64,000 nt of DNA from SHZI01 sp049290495 (GTDB lineage: Bacteria; Pseudomonadota; Gammaproteobacteria; Steroidobacterales; GCA-2729495): the NCBI GenBank assembly GCA_049290495.1, contig JBATNV010000318.1, positions 1-64,000 on the forward strand, written 5' to 3'. Numbering within the stretch: position 1 is the stretch's first letter; each line of letters opens with the position of its first letter. This document shows, piece by piece, positions 48,449-57,166 of this stretch. The notes under the pieces were generated by a model that was given only the letters and a program-made list of their open reading frames with translations, made no database searches and was not told the origin of the DNA. A program made the translations under genes and the position numbers.

Positions 48449-49444
48449 TTAGCCCTCAACCGGCAGCTTCTGCCGGCGCAGTTCATTAAGTACACGCCGC
48501 ACCAGCCCGCGCACCAGGCGCTTCTTGTAGCCCGGCGGCGTATAGAGGTTGGTGACTTCACCCAGATCGTCGCGGGCCGCATCTGCCGCCGCCTCGATGC
48601 TCGCTTCGGTGAGTCCTTCAGCCAGGATGATCGCCACTGATTTACGCAGCACCAGCGGCACGGTGCCAACCGAACCGGCTACCAGCAGCAGCGACTTCGG
48701 CGCCCGGTTACTGCCGCCGAGCGTACCGGCCAGCGTCGCGTAGCCATAGTCCAGCCCGGTACGCGCCGCTGCCTTGACGAACACAGAACGCAGATCGGCC
48801 GGCGGTACGAGCACGGCGGTAATCAGCTCACCGGCAGCCAGAGCGTTGTTGTCGATGCCGTCGTCGCGATAGAAATCAGCGAGCGGCAGTTCGCGCTCAC
48901 CCTGGGTACTGCGCAGCAATACGCGAGCACTGAGCGCGATCAGCGCCGGCACCGAGTCAGCGCTGTGTATCGCACGACAGTTCGGCGCGGTCTTGATCAC
49001 ATGGCAGACGGCGCCGTCGGTCTTCCAGCAGGGCTGCTGTGAACCGCGCCAGTTTTCACTCTGGTTGGTGTACCAGCAGCGCGTCGGCAGGCACAGGTTG
49101 CCGCCGAGCGTGGCCATATTGCGCACATGCTGCGAACCTACGGCGCGGATCGCCTGTGCGAGGCCCGGATAGCGCGCGACAATCAGCGAATTTGTGGCGA
49201 GATCTGTCAGCCGCTCACCGGCGCCGATGCGCAGCGTGCCGGAACTATCCACGCTCACACCCGCGAGCTCCGGCAGATCGCGCACACTGACGAGGGCAGC
49301 CGGCGTTTCCAGGCGCAGCTTCAGGTTGATGAGCAGATCAGTGCCGCCGCCCAGCACCGCCGCACTCTCACCGGCATTACTCAGTGTAAGCAGCGCCTCA
49401 TCGAGGCTGTTTGGCCGGTGATATTCAAATGGTGGTAACTGCAC
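48449..49444 (-). CDS. FAD subunit with extra [4Fe-4S] loop, HcrB-like
   Basis: The 331-residue subunit starts with GTG at 49444 (GGAG 9 bases upstream). It has the FAD motifs AVLGGGTDLL and ATLGGNL. Inserted after it is a loop with Cys at 118, 123, 139, 147 and 156. C123-x15-C139-x7-C147-x8-C156 has the same spacing as the ligands of the additional [4Fe-4S] cluster in 4-hydroxybenzoyl-CoA reductase beta subunit (C122/138/146/155 as I recall). It is the first gene of the operon FAD, 2Fe-2S, Mo, UbiD. Confidence 0.9.
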   Translation of the reverse strand: MQLPPFEYHRPNSLDEALLTLSNAGESAAVLGGGTDLLINLKLRLETPAALVSVRDLPELAGVSVDSSGTLRIGAGERLTDLATNSLIVARYPGLAQAIRAVGSQHVRNMATLGGNLCLPTRCWYTNQSENWRGSQQPCWKTDGAVCHVIKTAPNCRAIHSADSVPALIALSARVLLRSTQGERELPLADFYRDDGIDNNALAAGELITAVLVPPADLRSVFVKAAARTGLDYGYATLAGTLGGSNRAPKSLLLVAGSVGTVPLVLRKSVAIILAEGLTEASIEAAADAARDDLGEVTNLYTPPGYKKRLVRGLVRRVLNELRRQKLPVEG

Positions 49445-49548
49445 CCGGACACTCCTTCACGCCAATCGTTCGGCCTGCGTTCAGCAAAAGAGTGTACTTG
49501 ATGCAGCTATCGGCGTTAGATTAGCCATAACCACCTGCAGGACGAACC

Positions 49549-50361
49549 ATGATCAAGTCAGCCAGAATTATCGCCACCTTATTGCTCAGCACACTCGTTG
49601 CCGGTACGGCGCTCGCCGATATCGCTGATATCGATCACCGTGTGCAAGCTGCCACCGATATCCTGACCGACCTGCAGCGCATTCCCGAACAGGCGATTCC
49701 ACCAAATCTGCTCAATAGCGCCTACGCCGTTGCGGTGATTCCCAACCTCGTCAAGGGCGCGTTCTTTATCAGCGGCAGTTACGGCCGCGGCGTGCTGATG
49801 GTCAGGCACGAGGACGGCAGCTGGAGCAATCCGGCGCTGATCAAAATGGGCGATATCGGCATCGGCTTTCAGTGGGGGGCACAGGGCGCCGACCTGGTAC
49901 TGGTTTTCAAAAACCGCCGCGGTGTGGATAACATCGCGAGCGGCAAGTTCACGCTCGGCGGCAGCAGTTCGGCCTCGGCCGGCCCGGTCGGGCGCACGGC
50001 AAGTGCCATGACCGACGGCGAGTTCAAGGCAGAAATTTACAGTTACGCCCGCAGTCGCGGCCTGTTCCTCGGTGTCGCGATCGACGGCGGCGCGATCACC
50101 ATCGACCGGAAAGACAATGCCGAGTGGTACGGCAGCGAAGCCAACGGTGCCAGCAGCCGGATTTTCAGCGATACCAGCCTGCCCACTCCCGAAGCCGCGA
50201 AGCCGCTGCTGGCCATACTGACGACCATGGCACCACAGCTGAAGTGGCGCGACGCGTCGGATGACGCATCTGCAGCGCCAGCCGCCGAACCTGCAGCGGA
50301 TCCGGCGACTGGCAGCAAGACTTTTCCGGTCGAAGACGCCGCACCTGAAACGAAGTTCTGA
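49549..50361 (+). CDS. SYLF/Ysc84-like exported lipid-binding protein
   Basis: The 270-residue protein has a signal peptide (IIATLLLSTLVAGTALA) and a SYLF domain (AYAVAVIPNLVKGAFFISGSYGRGVL, GFQWGAQGADLVLVFKN, SYARSRGLFLGVAIDGG). SYLF domains bind phosphoinositides in eukaryotes and are of unknown role in bacteria. The C-terminal 50 residues are Ala/Pro rich. It is divergent from the molybdenum operon and convergent with the next gene. Confidence 0.9.
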   Translation: MIKSARIIATLLLSTLVAGTALADIADIDHRVQAATDILTDLQRIPEQAIPPNLLNSAYAVAVIPNLVKGAFFISGSYGRGVLMVRHEDGSWSNPALIKMGDIGIGFQWGAQGADLVLVFKNRRGVDNIASGKFTLGGSSSASAGPVGRTASAMTDGEFKAEIYSYARSRGLFLGVAIDGGAITIDRKDNAEWYGSEANGASSRIFSDTSLPTPEAAKPLLAILTTMAPQLKWRDASDDASAAPAAEPAADPATGSKTFPVEDAAPETKF

Positions 50362-50403
50362 TTACGACTTCTGCCCAGGAGCGCCCCTGCGACACAAGGC
50401 TTC

Positions 50404-50808
50404 CTAGTCGCGATCTGCCTTCGCGACGGTGATGGTTGTGCTGTATTTCTTTGCGTCGCTGCGATTGCCAGTGAAGTGGCCGATCATCGTCATGCCCAGG
50501 GGCATGTTGCCGACCGCTGCCATCTTGATCTTGCTGGTTTCGATCAACTGGCATTCGCCCGGCTCCACGATGGTCTCCCCTTCGCTGTGGCTCACCCGGA
50601 GCGGCACCGAGCCAGGCTTGTCCTCAACACAGACCCGGTAGGCCTTGGTCTTCTGGCTGCGGATCACGGTCTGCACGTCATTGTTTTCAAGCTGGAACAT
50701 ACGGTAGTTTGCAAGCAGTCCGTCGTTGCTGTCTGCCTGGGCCGCCGGTAAACCCGTAAGCAGTCCGGCGCCAATCACGGCAATGAGCTTGATGCTGTTC
50801 TTGTGCAT
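50404..50808 (-). CDS. small exported protein, unknown
   Basis: The 134-residue protein has a signal peptide (LIAVIGAGLLTGLPAAQA). The mature domain has two Cys (YRVCVEDKPG, EPGECQLI, a likely disulfide) and a beta-rich pattern with repeated VxVxx stretches. It is small, neutral-acidic, and not recognised. Its ATG is 299 bp from the divergent Crp/Fnr gene. Confidence 0.75.
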   Translation of the reverse strand: MHKNSIKLIAVIGAGLLTGLPAAQADSNDGLLANYRMFQLENNDVQTVIRSQKTKAYRVCVEDKPGSVPLRVSHSEGETIVEPGECQLIETSKIKMAAVGNMPLGMTMIGHFTGNRSDAKKYSTTITVAKADRD

Positions 50809-51005
50809 GGCTTTAACTCCCTGAGGTTTTCTGAGCGTCTGTCACCGCCGGCCCTCCACCCCGACTTGAGCGCAGAGGTTGCGCCAGCATCACAAGGCTG
50901 TGTGTCGCGACGTGGACAAAACAGCCAAAGAGAGTCGGCGAGAGCCCATGCACAGGATCTTTTTCACGCCGAACGTCAGCGCGCCGACACACGCAGGGAG
51001 GCCGC

Positions 51006-51023
51006 TTGTCAGAATTATGTCAA
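51006..51023. promoter_or_regulatory. near-palindrome upstream of crp/fnr-like gene
   Basis: TTGTCA-N6-TGTCAA has arms that match except at one position. It lies 85 bp upstream of the Crp/Fnr start at 51108, in a 299-bp gap (50809-51107) that holds no gene I recognise. It could be an autoregulatory site for a Crp/Fnr-type protein, but it is not the E. coli Crp consensus. Confidence 0.35.
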
Positions 51024-51107
51024 GCGGGTGACAGACCAGGTGACTGGCCCGAACAACACTGCTGTACGGGCGGACGTGGGGATTCACACGACGCGAGGGC
51101 AAGGCCA

Positions 51108-51809
51108 ATGAACACGGCACGGGCAATTTTTCAGAACAACGAACTGCTGCGATATCTGGACAGCAGCGGCCTGGAGCGGGTAGCACAGGTGGCTACACGA
51201 CGGAGCTATTGCGGGAACACAACGATCTACGCACACGGCGATCCGCCCGATGCGATCTACGGCGTTATCGCCGGCCAGGTGCAGATCAGCTCAAGAACCT
51301 CGGGCCTCGATGAAGTCTTTCTGGGCAACTACAGCTCTGGCCGGATTTTTGGCCTGGTTTCTGTCATCGACGGCCTGCCTCGATGCGTAACCGCACGAGC
51401 TGCACCCAAAGCCGAAGTATTTACCATCTGTCGCGACAAGTTCCTGCGCCTGCTGGCGAGCGATTCCCTGCTGGCCCTGAGCCTGCTCAATGTGTTCTGC
51501 CGGCATGAACGGATCGCCACCCGGATGATCACCGATGAATACGCCCTGAGAAGTGTGCCAGCGCGCCTCGCGCACCGCGTTCTGGAACTGGCCGGGCCGT
51601 ACAACAGCGATCAGGGTTCTGCCGACCACGCCGTAGAGATCACCCAGGCCGGCCTCGCCAAGTACGTCTTCGTCTCACGCCAGGTCGTCAACCAGTATCT
51701 CGGCGAATGGCAAAGCCGGGGCTGGGTATCCACCTCGCGCTGCCGCGTGATCGTGACGAATCGCAAGGCGCTGGCAACCGTCGCGACCAACGGCGGCGGG
51801 CATGCATGA
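51108..51809 (+). CDS. Crp/Fnr-family regulator with altered nucleotide pocket
   Basis: The 233-residue protein has an N-terminal cNMP-binding-like domain and a C-terminal winged helix (ITQAGLAKYVFVSRQVVNQYLGEW). The phosphate-binding cassette reads FGLVSVIDGLPRCVTARA; the usual Glu of FGE is Leu, and SA after Arg is CV. It may not bind cAMP in the standard way. No Fnr-type Cys cluster is seen. Start 51108 has AAGG upstream. Confidence 0.88.
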   Translation: MNTARAIFQNNELLRYLDSSGLERVAQVATRRSYCGNTTIYAHGDPPDAIYGVIAGQVQISSRTSGLDEVFLGNYSSGRIFGLVSVIDGLPRCVTARAAPKAEVFTICRDKFLRLLASDSLLALSLLNVFCRHERIATRMITDEYALRSVPARLAHRVLELAGPYNSDQGSADHAVEITQAGLAKYVFVSRQVVNQYLGEWQSRGWVSTSRCRVIVTNRKALATVATNGGGHA

Positions 51810-51820
51810 GCATGCCCGAA

Positions 51821-53065
51821 TTACTGATCTCGCATCCAGCAGCTAAAACTTGCGACTCTTGCAGCCGTCTCATTCAGAGTGCGCGCATTATCTGCCCGAT
51901 CTTGCCTCCCCATCGGCCGACCACAGACCCGAAGCTCCTTCGCGGTATTTGACCAGTAAAGCAGCCGTGCGTAGGCAGAACTCAGCGCATCACCGTCCAT
52001 GATGGTTGTCCATGGCCCACACGGGCCTTCTGGCTCTGATTGCCGGTATGCCACGCTGTAGCCTGAGGTCTGAGGATCATCTGTGTGCCCAGCGCCCATG
52101 AGATGACCAAGTTCGTGTACAAAAGCGTAGGAACTTGTCAGCGACTGTATGGGGACAACGGCAAATGCGATCTCGGCGAAGGGCCTTATGTTTTCCAGGT
52201 TGGCACTGTTGAGCGCTTCCGCATGACCGCCACGTTCGACATTCGACGTGACAAGGATCACCAGGTCCACATCAACTTCTTTCCGCCATCGACGAATGTC
52301 TTGCGCCCACTTCGCCTCCCCCAGCCTCAATCTGGCGAGATCCTTTTCATTATTCCCGCTTTCCTCATATGAAACCTGGCGGGCAGGGGCCACGCGAATC
52401 CGCTGCTGCACGCCACTCCCGGCAAATGATTGATTAGCAAGACGCTGTGCAACCGTCATCCATGCCGCGATCTGCGCCTCACCTTGCGCCCATTCCTTCG
52501 CCTTACCGGTATATACGGGCAGCACGTCAATCTCGACTGGCTGCGGAACGGCACAGCCGGCTTTCAGCGACATCGGGGTAGCCGAGGCTACAAACTGATT
52601 TTCATGCGTGTCGTCAACAAACTCCGCTCTGCTCACCAGCTCCACTATCGTTTTGCCTGCCAAAATCTGCCGAATGCGATAGACAGGTCCGGCCGAAGTG
52701 CTGATCAGACCGACAACCCCGGTCGGAGTTGGCGCCAGGGTCACATTGCTGAAGCTGTCACCGTCCACTTTGCCAATCCAGACAGCCTCATCATTCGTTG
52801 AGGCTGTCTGGCGCAAATACAGGGTACGCAGGACTGGCAGGGTTCTGGTCGCGACGCGATCTCGAAGCGGAAGCGGTACCGCAAGTCTGTCCAGACCGCC
52901 TGACCGAAGGACGTCTCCATTCACCTGCAGCAGCCGACACGCATCCGTCTCCGGGGACATAGCGTCGGCAGGACAACTCACATCCAGAGCAGTCCACAGC
53001 GTTGGCGGGCCTGCCCAGCACCGAAGAACAAACAAGGCAAGCGCCGCCGTGGCCAAAACACGCAC
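51821..53065 (-). CDS. exported metzincin zinc metalloprotease
   Basis: The 414-residue protein has the zinc motif HELGHLMGAGH (HExxHxxGxxH) and a Met-turn (TTIMDGDAL), placing it among metzincins, related to M12-type proteases. Start GTG 53065 puts VRVLATAALALFVLRCWAG, a signal peptide, at the N-terminus and leaves a 10-bp gap after the Cys-rich gene; ATG 53125 would overlap it. Several Cys suggest disulfides in a secreted enzyme. Confidence 0.8.
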   Translation of the reverse strand: MRVLATAALALFVLRCWAGPPTLWTALDVSCPADAMSPETDACRLLQVNGDVLRSGGLDRLAVPLPLRDRVATRTLPVLRTLYLRQTASTNDEAVWIGKVDGDSFSNVTLAPTPTGVVGLISTSAGPVYRIRQILAGKTIVELVSRAEFVDDTHENQFVASATPMSLKAGCAVPQPVEIDVLPVYTGKAKEWAQGEAQIAAWMTVAQRLANQSFAGSGVQQRIRVAPARQVSYEESGNNEKDLARLRLGEAKWAQDIRRWRKEVDVDLVILVTSNVERGGHAEALNSANLENIRPFAEIAFAVVPIQSLTSSYAFVHELGHLMGAGHTDDPQTSGYSVAYRQSEPEGPCGPWTTIMDGDALSSAYARLLYWSNTAKELRVCGRPMGRQDRADNARTLNETAARVASFSCWMRDQ

Positions 53066-53075
53066 AATTTCTGAC

Positions 53076-53630
53076 TCAGGGGATGCATTGAACGCAGGAC
53101 GTTGAGCTTCTGCTGCACCCGCCATACATGGTGCAGACCGGTCGTCTTACGCAGGGTGGTTGATAGTCACTGCACAGTGGTGCCGATGCTTTAGCGCCCA
53201 TAACCGTCATCCGGAATGAAGTGGACTGCAAGTCCTTGTCGCTTTGGACGGCGTTGTAGGCTTCTGCAAAAACAGGCGCAATCCTGTCCCGATCCTTACC
53301 AAAGAATACATAGGTCACCGTACCTGGTGGATTTCCGGGCGCAAGCAATACATCCTGCCCTTGCTTCTGTGCCTTGACCGGTTCGAAATCGCCGCAAAGT
53401 ACACAACCGACATCCGCGAGCTGCAGATCTGCACCCTCTGGCACACCCAACAACTCCCGCAGCCGGGTCTGGAAGGCCAGCAGTCGCTGCCAACCCTCTA
53501 CCCCAGCTGTCTTTTCACCACCCGCGACCTCAAAGTTGTAAAGGAGCTCGTCGGCATGAACGGCGGACGCACTAACGGCCAACATCAGTGCAAGCAGAAC
53601 GGCGGAACGCGACTTCAATATCAATGACAT
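53076..53630 (-). CDS. secreted Cys-rich protein, unknown
   Basis: The 184-residue protein has a signal peptide (AVLLALMLAVSASAVHA) and a C-terminal tail with six Cys in the last 34 residues (LCSDYQPPC, RRPVC, GGC, SCVQC), plus GCVLCG in the middle. Start 53630 has GAGG 8 bases upstream. Its gene sits between the FecR-TPR-barrel gene and the protease gene. The family is unknown; a small secreted or surface protein. Confidence 0.75.
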   Translation of the reverse strand: MSLILKSRSAVLLALMLAVSASAVHADELLYNFEVAGGEKTAGVEGWQRLLAFQTRLRELLGVPEGADLQLADVGCVLCGDFEPVKAQKQGQDVLLAPGNPPGTVTYVFFGKDRDRIAPVFAEAYNAVQSDKDLQSTSFRMTVMGAKASAPLCSDYQPPCVRRPVCTMYGGCSRSSTSCVQCIP

Positions 53631-53680
53631 CACCATACCCTCACGTTTGTGAACCACATGCTGGACGATCAATCAGACGG

Positions 53681-56600
53681 CTAGAACTCGATACTTATGC
53701 TCCCGGAAACCAGACGCCGCGTCGCCACGCGGGGACTGAGCGGGTCGATCTCGATGACATCAACCTCTTCGTCAAATACATTCCGCGCACCGAAGCTGAT
53801 GGAGCCAAACCGCCTGGGCAGCCGATATTCCAGCAGCACATCCGTAATCCAGCCGTCGTCTGTCTTCGGTACAACGGGAAAAACCGAGTCGATTGCGAAG
53901 TCGCCTTCCTGCCTTACGTAACTCGTCACCAGGCGCAGCGAGAGTCCGCGCGATCCAAACAGGGACACACCAAACGGCACCCGGATCGTTTCGAGCATAT
54001 TGATTCCTTCAGGCCCGTTGTGCACCTGAGGCCGGTTCAGGTGTTCGTATTCGCCAGCCACAGAGAGCGCTGTATTCAGGCCAGCGCCAAAGCCGCTGCT
54101 GCGCCCGGACACGAAGGTCTTGTACAAATAGATCCGGGCCGACTTTTCCCGCCAGGTGGTATCCGCATCGAGAATTGCCGATGGGACCTCAAGCTTCCGC
54201 AAGGCAGCTTCGAGACCGGCAAAAGCAGACGGGGACAGGGTCTGGTCGATTGCCATCCCCACCCGCCTGGAAACCGTACCTTCAGGATCGCCATAGAACT
54301 GTTCAAGACCGGTAAAAAACTGATTGAAGCTCGCCACTTGCGTGGGCTCCAGGGTCTGTCCACCGATGAACGGGCGCCGCAGGGATGTGAAAGCCGCAGC
54401 ACGCACTGTGGTGCCATCAGTCGGCGACCAGACCATGCCAAGCTTTGGACTGAGTTGCTTTCGATCGATAGCCGGCAAGCCAAAGCTGTACCTCAGCTTG
54501 AACAGATCCAGGGCCAGACCACCGGTCAAGCTCAGATCCAGATCCGCTACCTGCCACTGGCCATAGACGTAGGCATTCGCATCGTAGGTCTCGATAGTGC
54601 CCTGTTCGAGCGGAAAGTCTTCATTGACCTTGATATAGGCCACGCCAGAGACCAGCTGGGTATTGGCAACGTGGTCGAATCGTTGCAGCTCACCGGCATA
54701 GGTATCCGCATCAGTCCGGGTAACCAGTGAACCGTCCACCGGATAGATGACATCCCTTCGACGATCCTCATAAGCGAAGGTCCATATCCAGTCCCCACCC
54801 GGACTCGTCGCATGCCGTCCGTTGAACCTGAAAGCATCAGCTTTCTCATCGATCGTGACCGGAAAAGAATTCAATTCATCGAAAGCAAAGAAAGTGTAGC
54901 CAAGCTCAAACTCGGAGTGATTGACATCAAGCTGCAGTGAGGTTGCGGGAGATACCTCAAACTGCAGGAACCCGTCATAGACATCTTTTTTCGCCGCATT
55001 GTTGTCGTTGAAGCCATCCGTTTCATAGTGCAACTGACTGACTGCAAATCCGACATTCTTCTCCAATCCACTGACGATGAATTGATCTCCGGCTGTTCCA
55101 CGTGATCCAGTCATCCCATCGGCCCGGATACGCAGCTGGTTCCGGTTAAACAGGGAATTGAACTCGTTGAGACCGATCCGGCTCGGCCCCGCTCCCTGGA
55201 GGACGCCGAGATTGTCAGTACTCGTCAGCAAATTGAGCGGGGGTGTCGAGAGAGGCTGTCTGACCTGCGCCTGAAACGCTTCGCTGACGCGGGAGATATC
55301 GTACCTCGGCAACGCGGCGTATGCGTTGGCGAGGAGTCGGTGCGCCGAGGAATTGCCGAAATTCTCAGCCAGGGCCTCGGTACCCTCGCGGACTGCCAAA
55401 CCCTCGAAGCCCAGCTCGTTGTAGACAGCGGAGACTCCCGCGTTTCGTGCAGCGGCATCGTCATCGAGCAGGAGCTGTGAACGGTAGACCGCGCGGTTGT
55501 CGTTCAGCGCGACAGACTCGCGCAGTTCATTCAGCGCCTCGACTGGTTGGTTGGCCACCTGCTTACTGAACGCTTCATAGAACCACGGCGTTGGATCATT
55601 GGGATCAAGCCCTTTCGCCATCTCGAACTGCGAAGCCGCAAGCTTGTCGCGCTTCTCGTCGAAGTAAGCCTTGCCCATGTAGCTCCTGACCAGCGAGTTG
55701 TTCGGATCGAGAATCACGGCAATTTCAATGTCCTTCCGCCCTGCCTCCATCTCGCCTTCACGAATTTTCGCAAGTCCCAGTCCAAGACGCGGCAGCGGTG
55801 CATTGGGCTCCAGGCGAATTGCCTCGACAAACGAGTCCTTTGCGGCACTCAGCTGGATGCGACTTAGTTCTACAAAGCCAAGCACCGAATGGGCCAGCGA
55901 GAGCTGCGGATCAGCCGCCAGTGCCGCCTTCGCTTCCGCTTCGCTGCGCCCGAATTCACCGGAGGCCAGCCAGAGCTCGGCGAGTCGTGCGCGCAGCAGC
56001 GCGTTATCGGGTTGCGCCGCTGCCCCTGCCTCGAGGTCGCTGATGGCGCCCGGCAGGTCGAAGCGCGCTTGCCGCGCATAGGACCGCGCGAGTCGGGCAG
56101 CGGCGGAATCCGGCGCAGCGGTTACGGCCTGATCGGCAGTTTTCAGGGCGGTTTCGGTGTCATCGCGCGTGAGCGCAATCACCGACTGCCTGGCCAGCAC
56201 CTCGGCACTGCCGGGAGCGAGACTCAGCCCACGGGCGAGATCAGTCTCGGCTTCAGACACCTGGCCAACGCGGAGGCGCTGCTCAGCGCGGCCGAGGAAA
56301 AGCGCCGCCGTCTGTTGCGCAGCCGTCACTTCGGCATCGGCGGCCGGCAACGGACCCGCAGTGATCGGCGGGTAATACAGCGTCCACACCACGGCATCGC
56401 GGGGCCGCACAATCTGCTGCAGTACCGGCGCGCTGCCGGCGCGAGCCAGTACGCTCTCGCCGGAAGCGGCCGTTGCCGCACCTGCGCTGTTCTCGACCTT
56501 CACGCTGCCCTCGTAAACGATCACGGTGGTGGCATCGCTGCTCACGCCGACGAAGAACTCCGTGCCTTCGATACCGGCATTGGCGAAAGGCGTGATGACG

Positions 56601-56992
56601 CGCAGCGCACGCGGGTCGCGGCTGATGACGTGGATCGCGCCCTTCAGGATATCGAGCCAGGTGCGCTTGTCGTCAGTGGGTGCGGCAAAAGTGATGACGG
56701 TGCCCTGATCGATGCGGACCACGGTCTGATCCGGCAGCTCGAGAGCTACGCGACTGAAGGCGCCAACTTCAAGCACGTCGCCTACGCAGAAGTTCTGTTG
56801 CAGACCCGGCTGTGACACGCGCGCAATACCCGCGCGGCGCAGACTGACAGTGCCCTGACTGGAGAGCAGCCGGGCGACCCAGGCCTCACATTGCTGCGTG
56901 CCGGACGGCGCAATTTGTGCGTAGAGCGGGGTGCAGAGAACGATTGCACTCACAACGAGTACAACCAGGAGCGACGAGCGGATACGTACCAT
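53681..56992 (-). CDS. FecR-TPR-outer-membrane-barrel fusion
   Basis: The 1103-residue protein has a signal peptide (LLVVLVVSAIVLCTPLYA), a FecR domain (about 45-175; VVRIDQGTVITFAAPTD, AGIEGTEFFVGV, IVYEGSVKVENS), TPR repeats (about 230-530; SEAETDLARGLSLAP, LSAAKDSFVEAIRLEPNA, ASQFEMAKGLDPNDP), and a large barrel (about 590-1103) with TonB-receptor-like strands and final F (SISIEF). The plug domain is not apparent. Start 56992 at ATG after a G-rich ribosome site. FecR plus barrel in one chain is unusual; the product may be a surface secretin-like or sensor protein. Confidence 0.85.
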   Translation of the reverse strand: MVRIRSSLLVVLVVSAIVLCTPLYAQIAPSGTQQCEAWVARLLSSQGTVSLRRAGIARVSQPGLQQNFCVGDVLEVGAFSRVALELPDQTVVRIDQGTVITFAAPTDDKRTWLDILKGAIHVISRDPRALRVITPFANAGIEGTEFFVGVSSDATTVIVYEGSVKVENSAGAATAASGESVLARAGSAPVLQQIVRPRDAVVWTLYYPPITAGPLPAADAEVTAAQQTAALFLGRAEQRLRVGQVSEAETDLARGLSLAPGSAEVLARQSVIALTRDDTETALKTADQAVTAAPDSAAARLARSYARQARFDLPGAISDLEAGAAAQPDNALLRARLAELWLASGEFGRSEAEAKAALAADPQLSLAHSVLGFVELSRIQLSAAKDSFVEAIRLEPNAPLPRLGLGLAKIREGEMEAGRKDIEIAVILDPNNSLVRSYMGKAYFDEKRDKLAASQFEMAKGLDPNDPTPWFYEAFSKQVANQPVEALNELRESVALNDNRAVYRSQLLLDDDAAARNAGVSAVYNELGFEGLAVREGTEALAENFGNSSAHRLLANAYAALPRYDISRVSEAFQAQVRQPLSTPPLNLLTSTDNLGVLQGAGPSRIGLNEFNSLFNRNQLRIRADGMTGSRGTAGDQFIVSGLEKNVGFAVSQLHYETDGFNDNNAAKKDVYDGFLQFEVSPATSLQLDVNHSEFELGYTFFAFDELNSFPVTIDEKADAFRFNGRHATSPGGDWIWTFAYEDRRRDVIYPVDGSLVTRTDADTYAGELQRFDHVANTQLVSGVAYIKVNEDFPLEQGTIETYDANAYVYGQWQVADLDLSLTGGLALDLFKLRYSFGLPAIDRKQLSPKLGMVWSPTDGTTVRAAAFTSLRRPFIGGQTLEPTQVASFNQFFTGLEQFYGDPEGTVSRRVGMAIDQTLSPSAFAGLEAALRKLEVPSAILDADTTWREKSARIYLYKTFVSGRSSGFGAGLNTALSVAGEYEHLNRPQVHNGPEGINMLETIRVPFGVSLFGSRGLSLRLVTSYVRQEGDFAIDSVFPVVPKTDDGWITDVLLEYRLPRRFGSISFGARNVFDEEVDVIEIDPLSPRVATRRLVSGSISIEF

Positions 56993-57047
56993 CACAAAGC
57001 CCCCCCCACGGCAGGCATGAGCAAAACTGGTACGGCGCAGGCCCCAC

Positions 57048-57104
57048 GAACGACGCCGATTTTTATTGTTTAACACCGGACCCTGTCGGGTTCCGGCGTC
57101 GTTC
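57048..57104. promoter_or_regulatory. nested inverted repeat between cyclase and FecR-barrel genes
   Basis: GAACGACGCCG (57048-57058) and CGGCGTCGTTC (57094-57104) are perfect 11-bp complements, and the loop contains a second, inner GC-rich stem (CCGGA-CCC / GGG-TTCCGG). No T tract follows on the minus strand. It lies downstream of the cyclase and upstream of the FecR gene, so it may be an attenuator or mRNA-processing structure. Confidence 0.55.
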
Positions 57105-57166
57105 AGTCTATGGACTTCTGCGGCAGCGCGCAACGGAAGCAGCGATGCTTTCTTAAGCCGGTCGCC

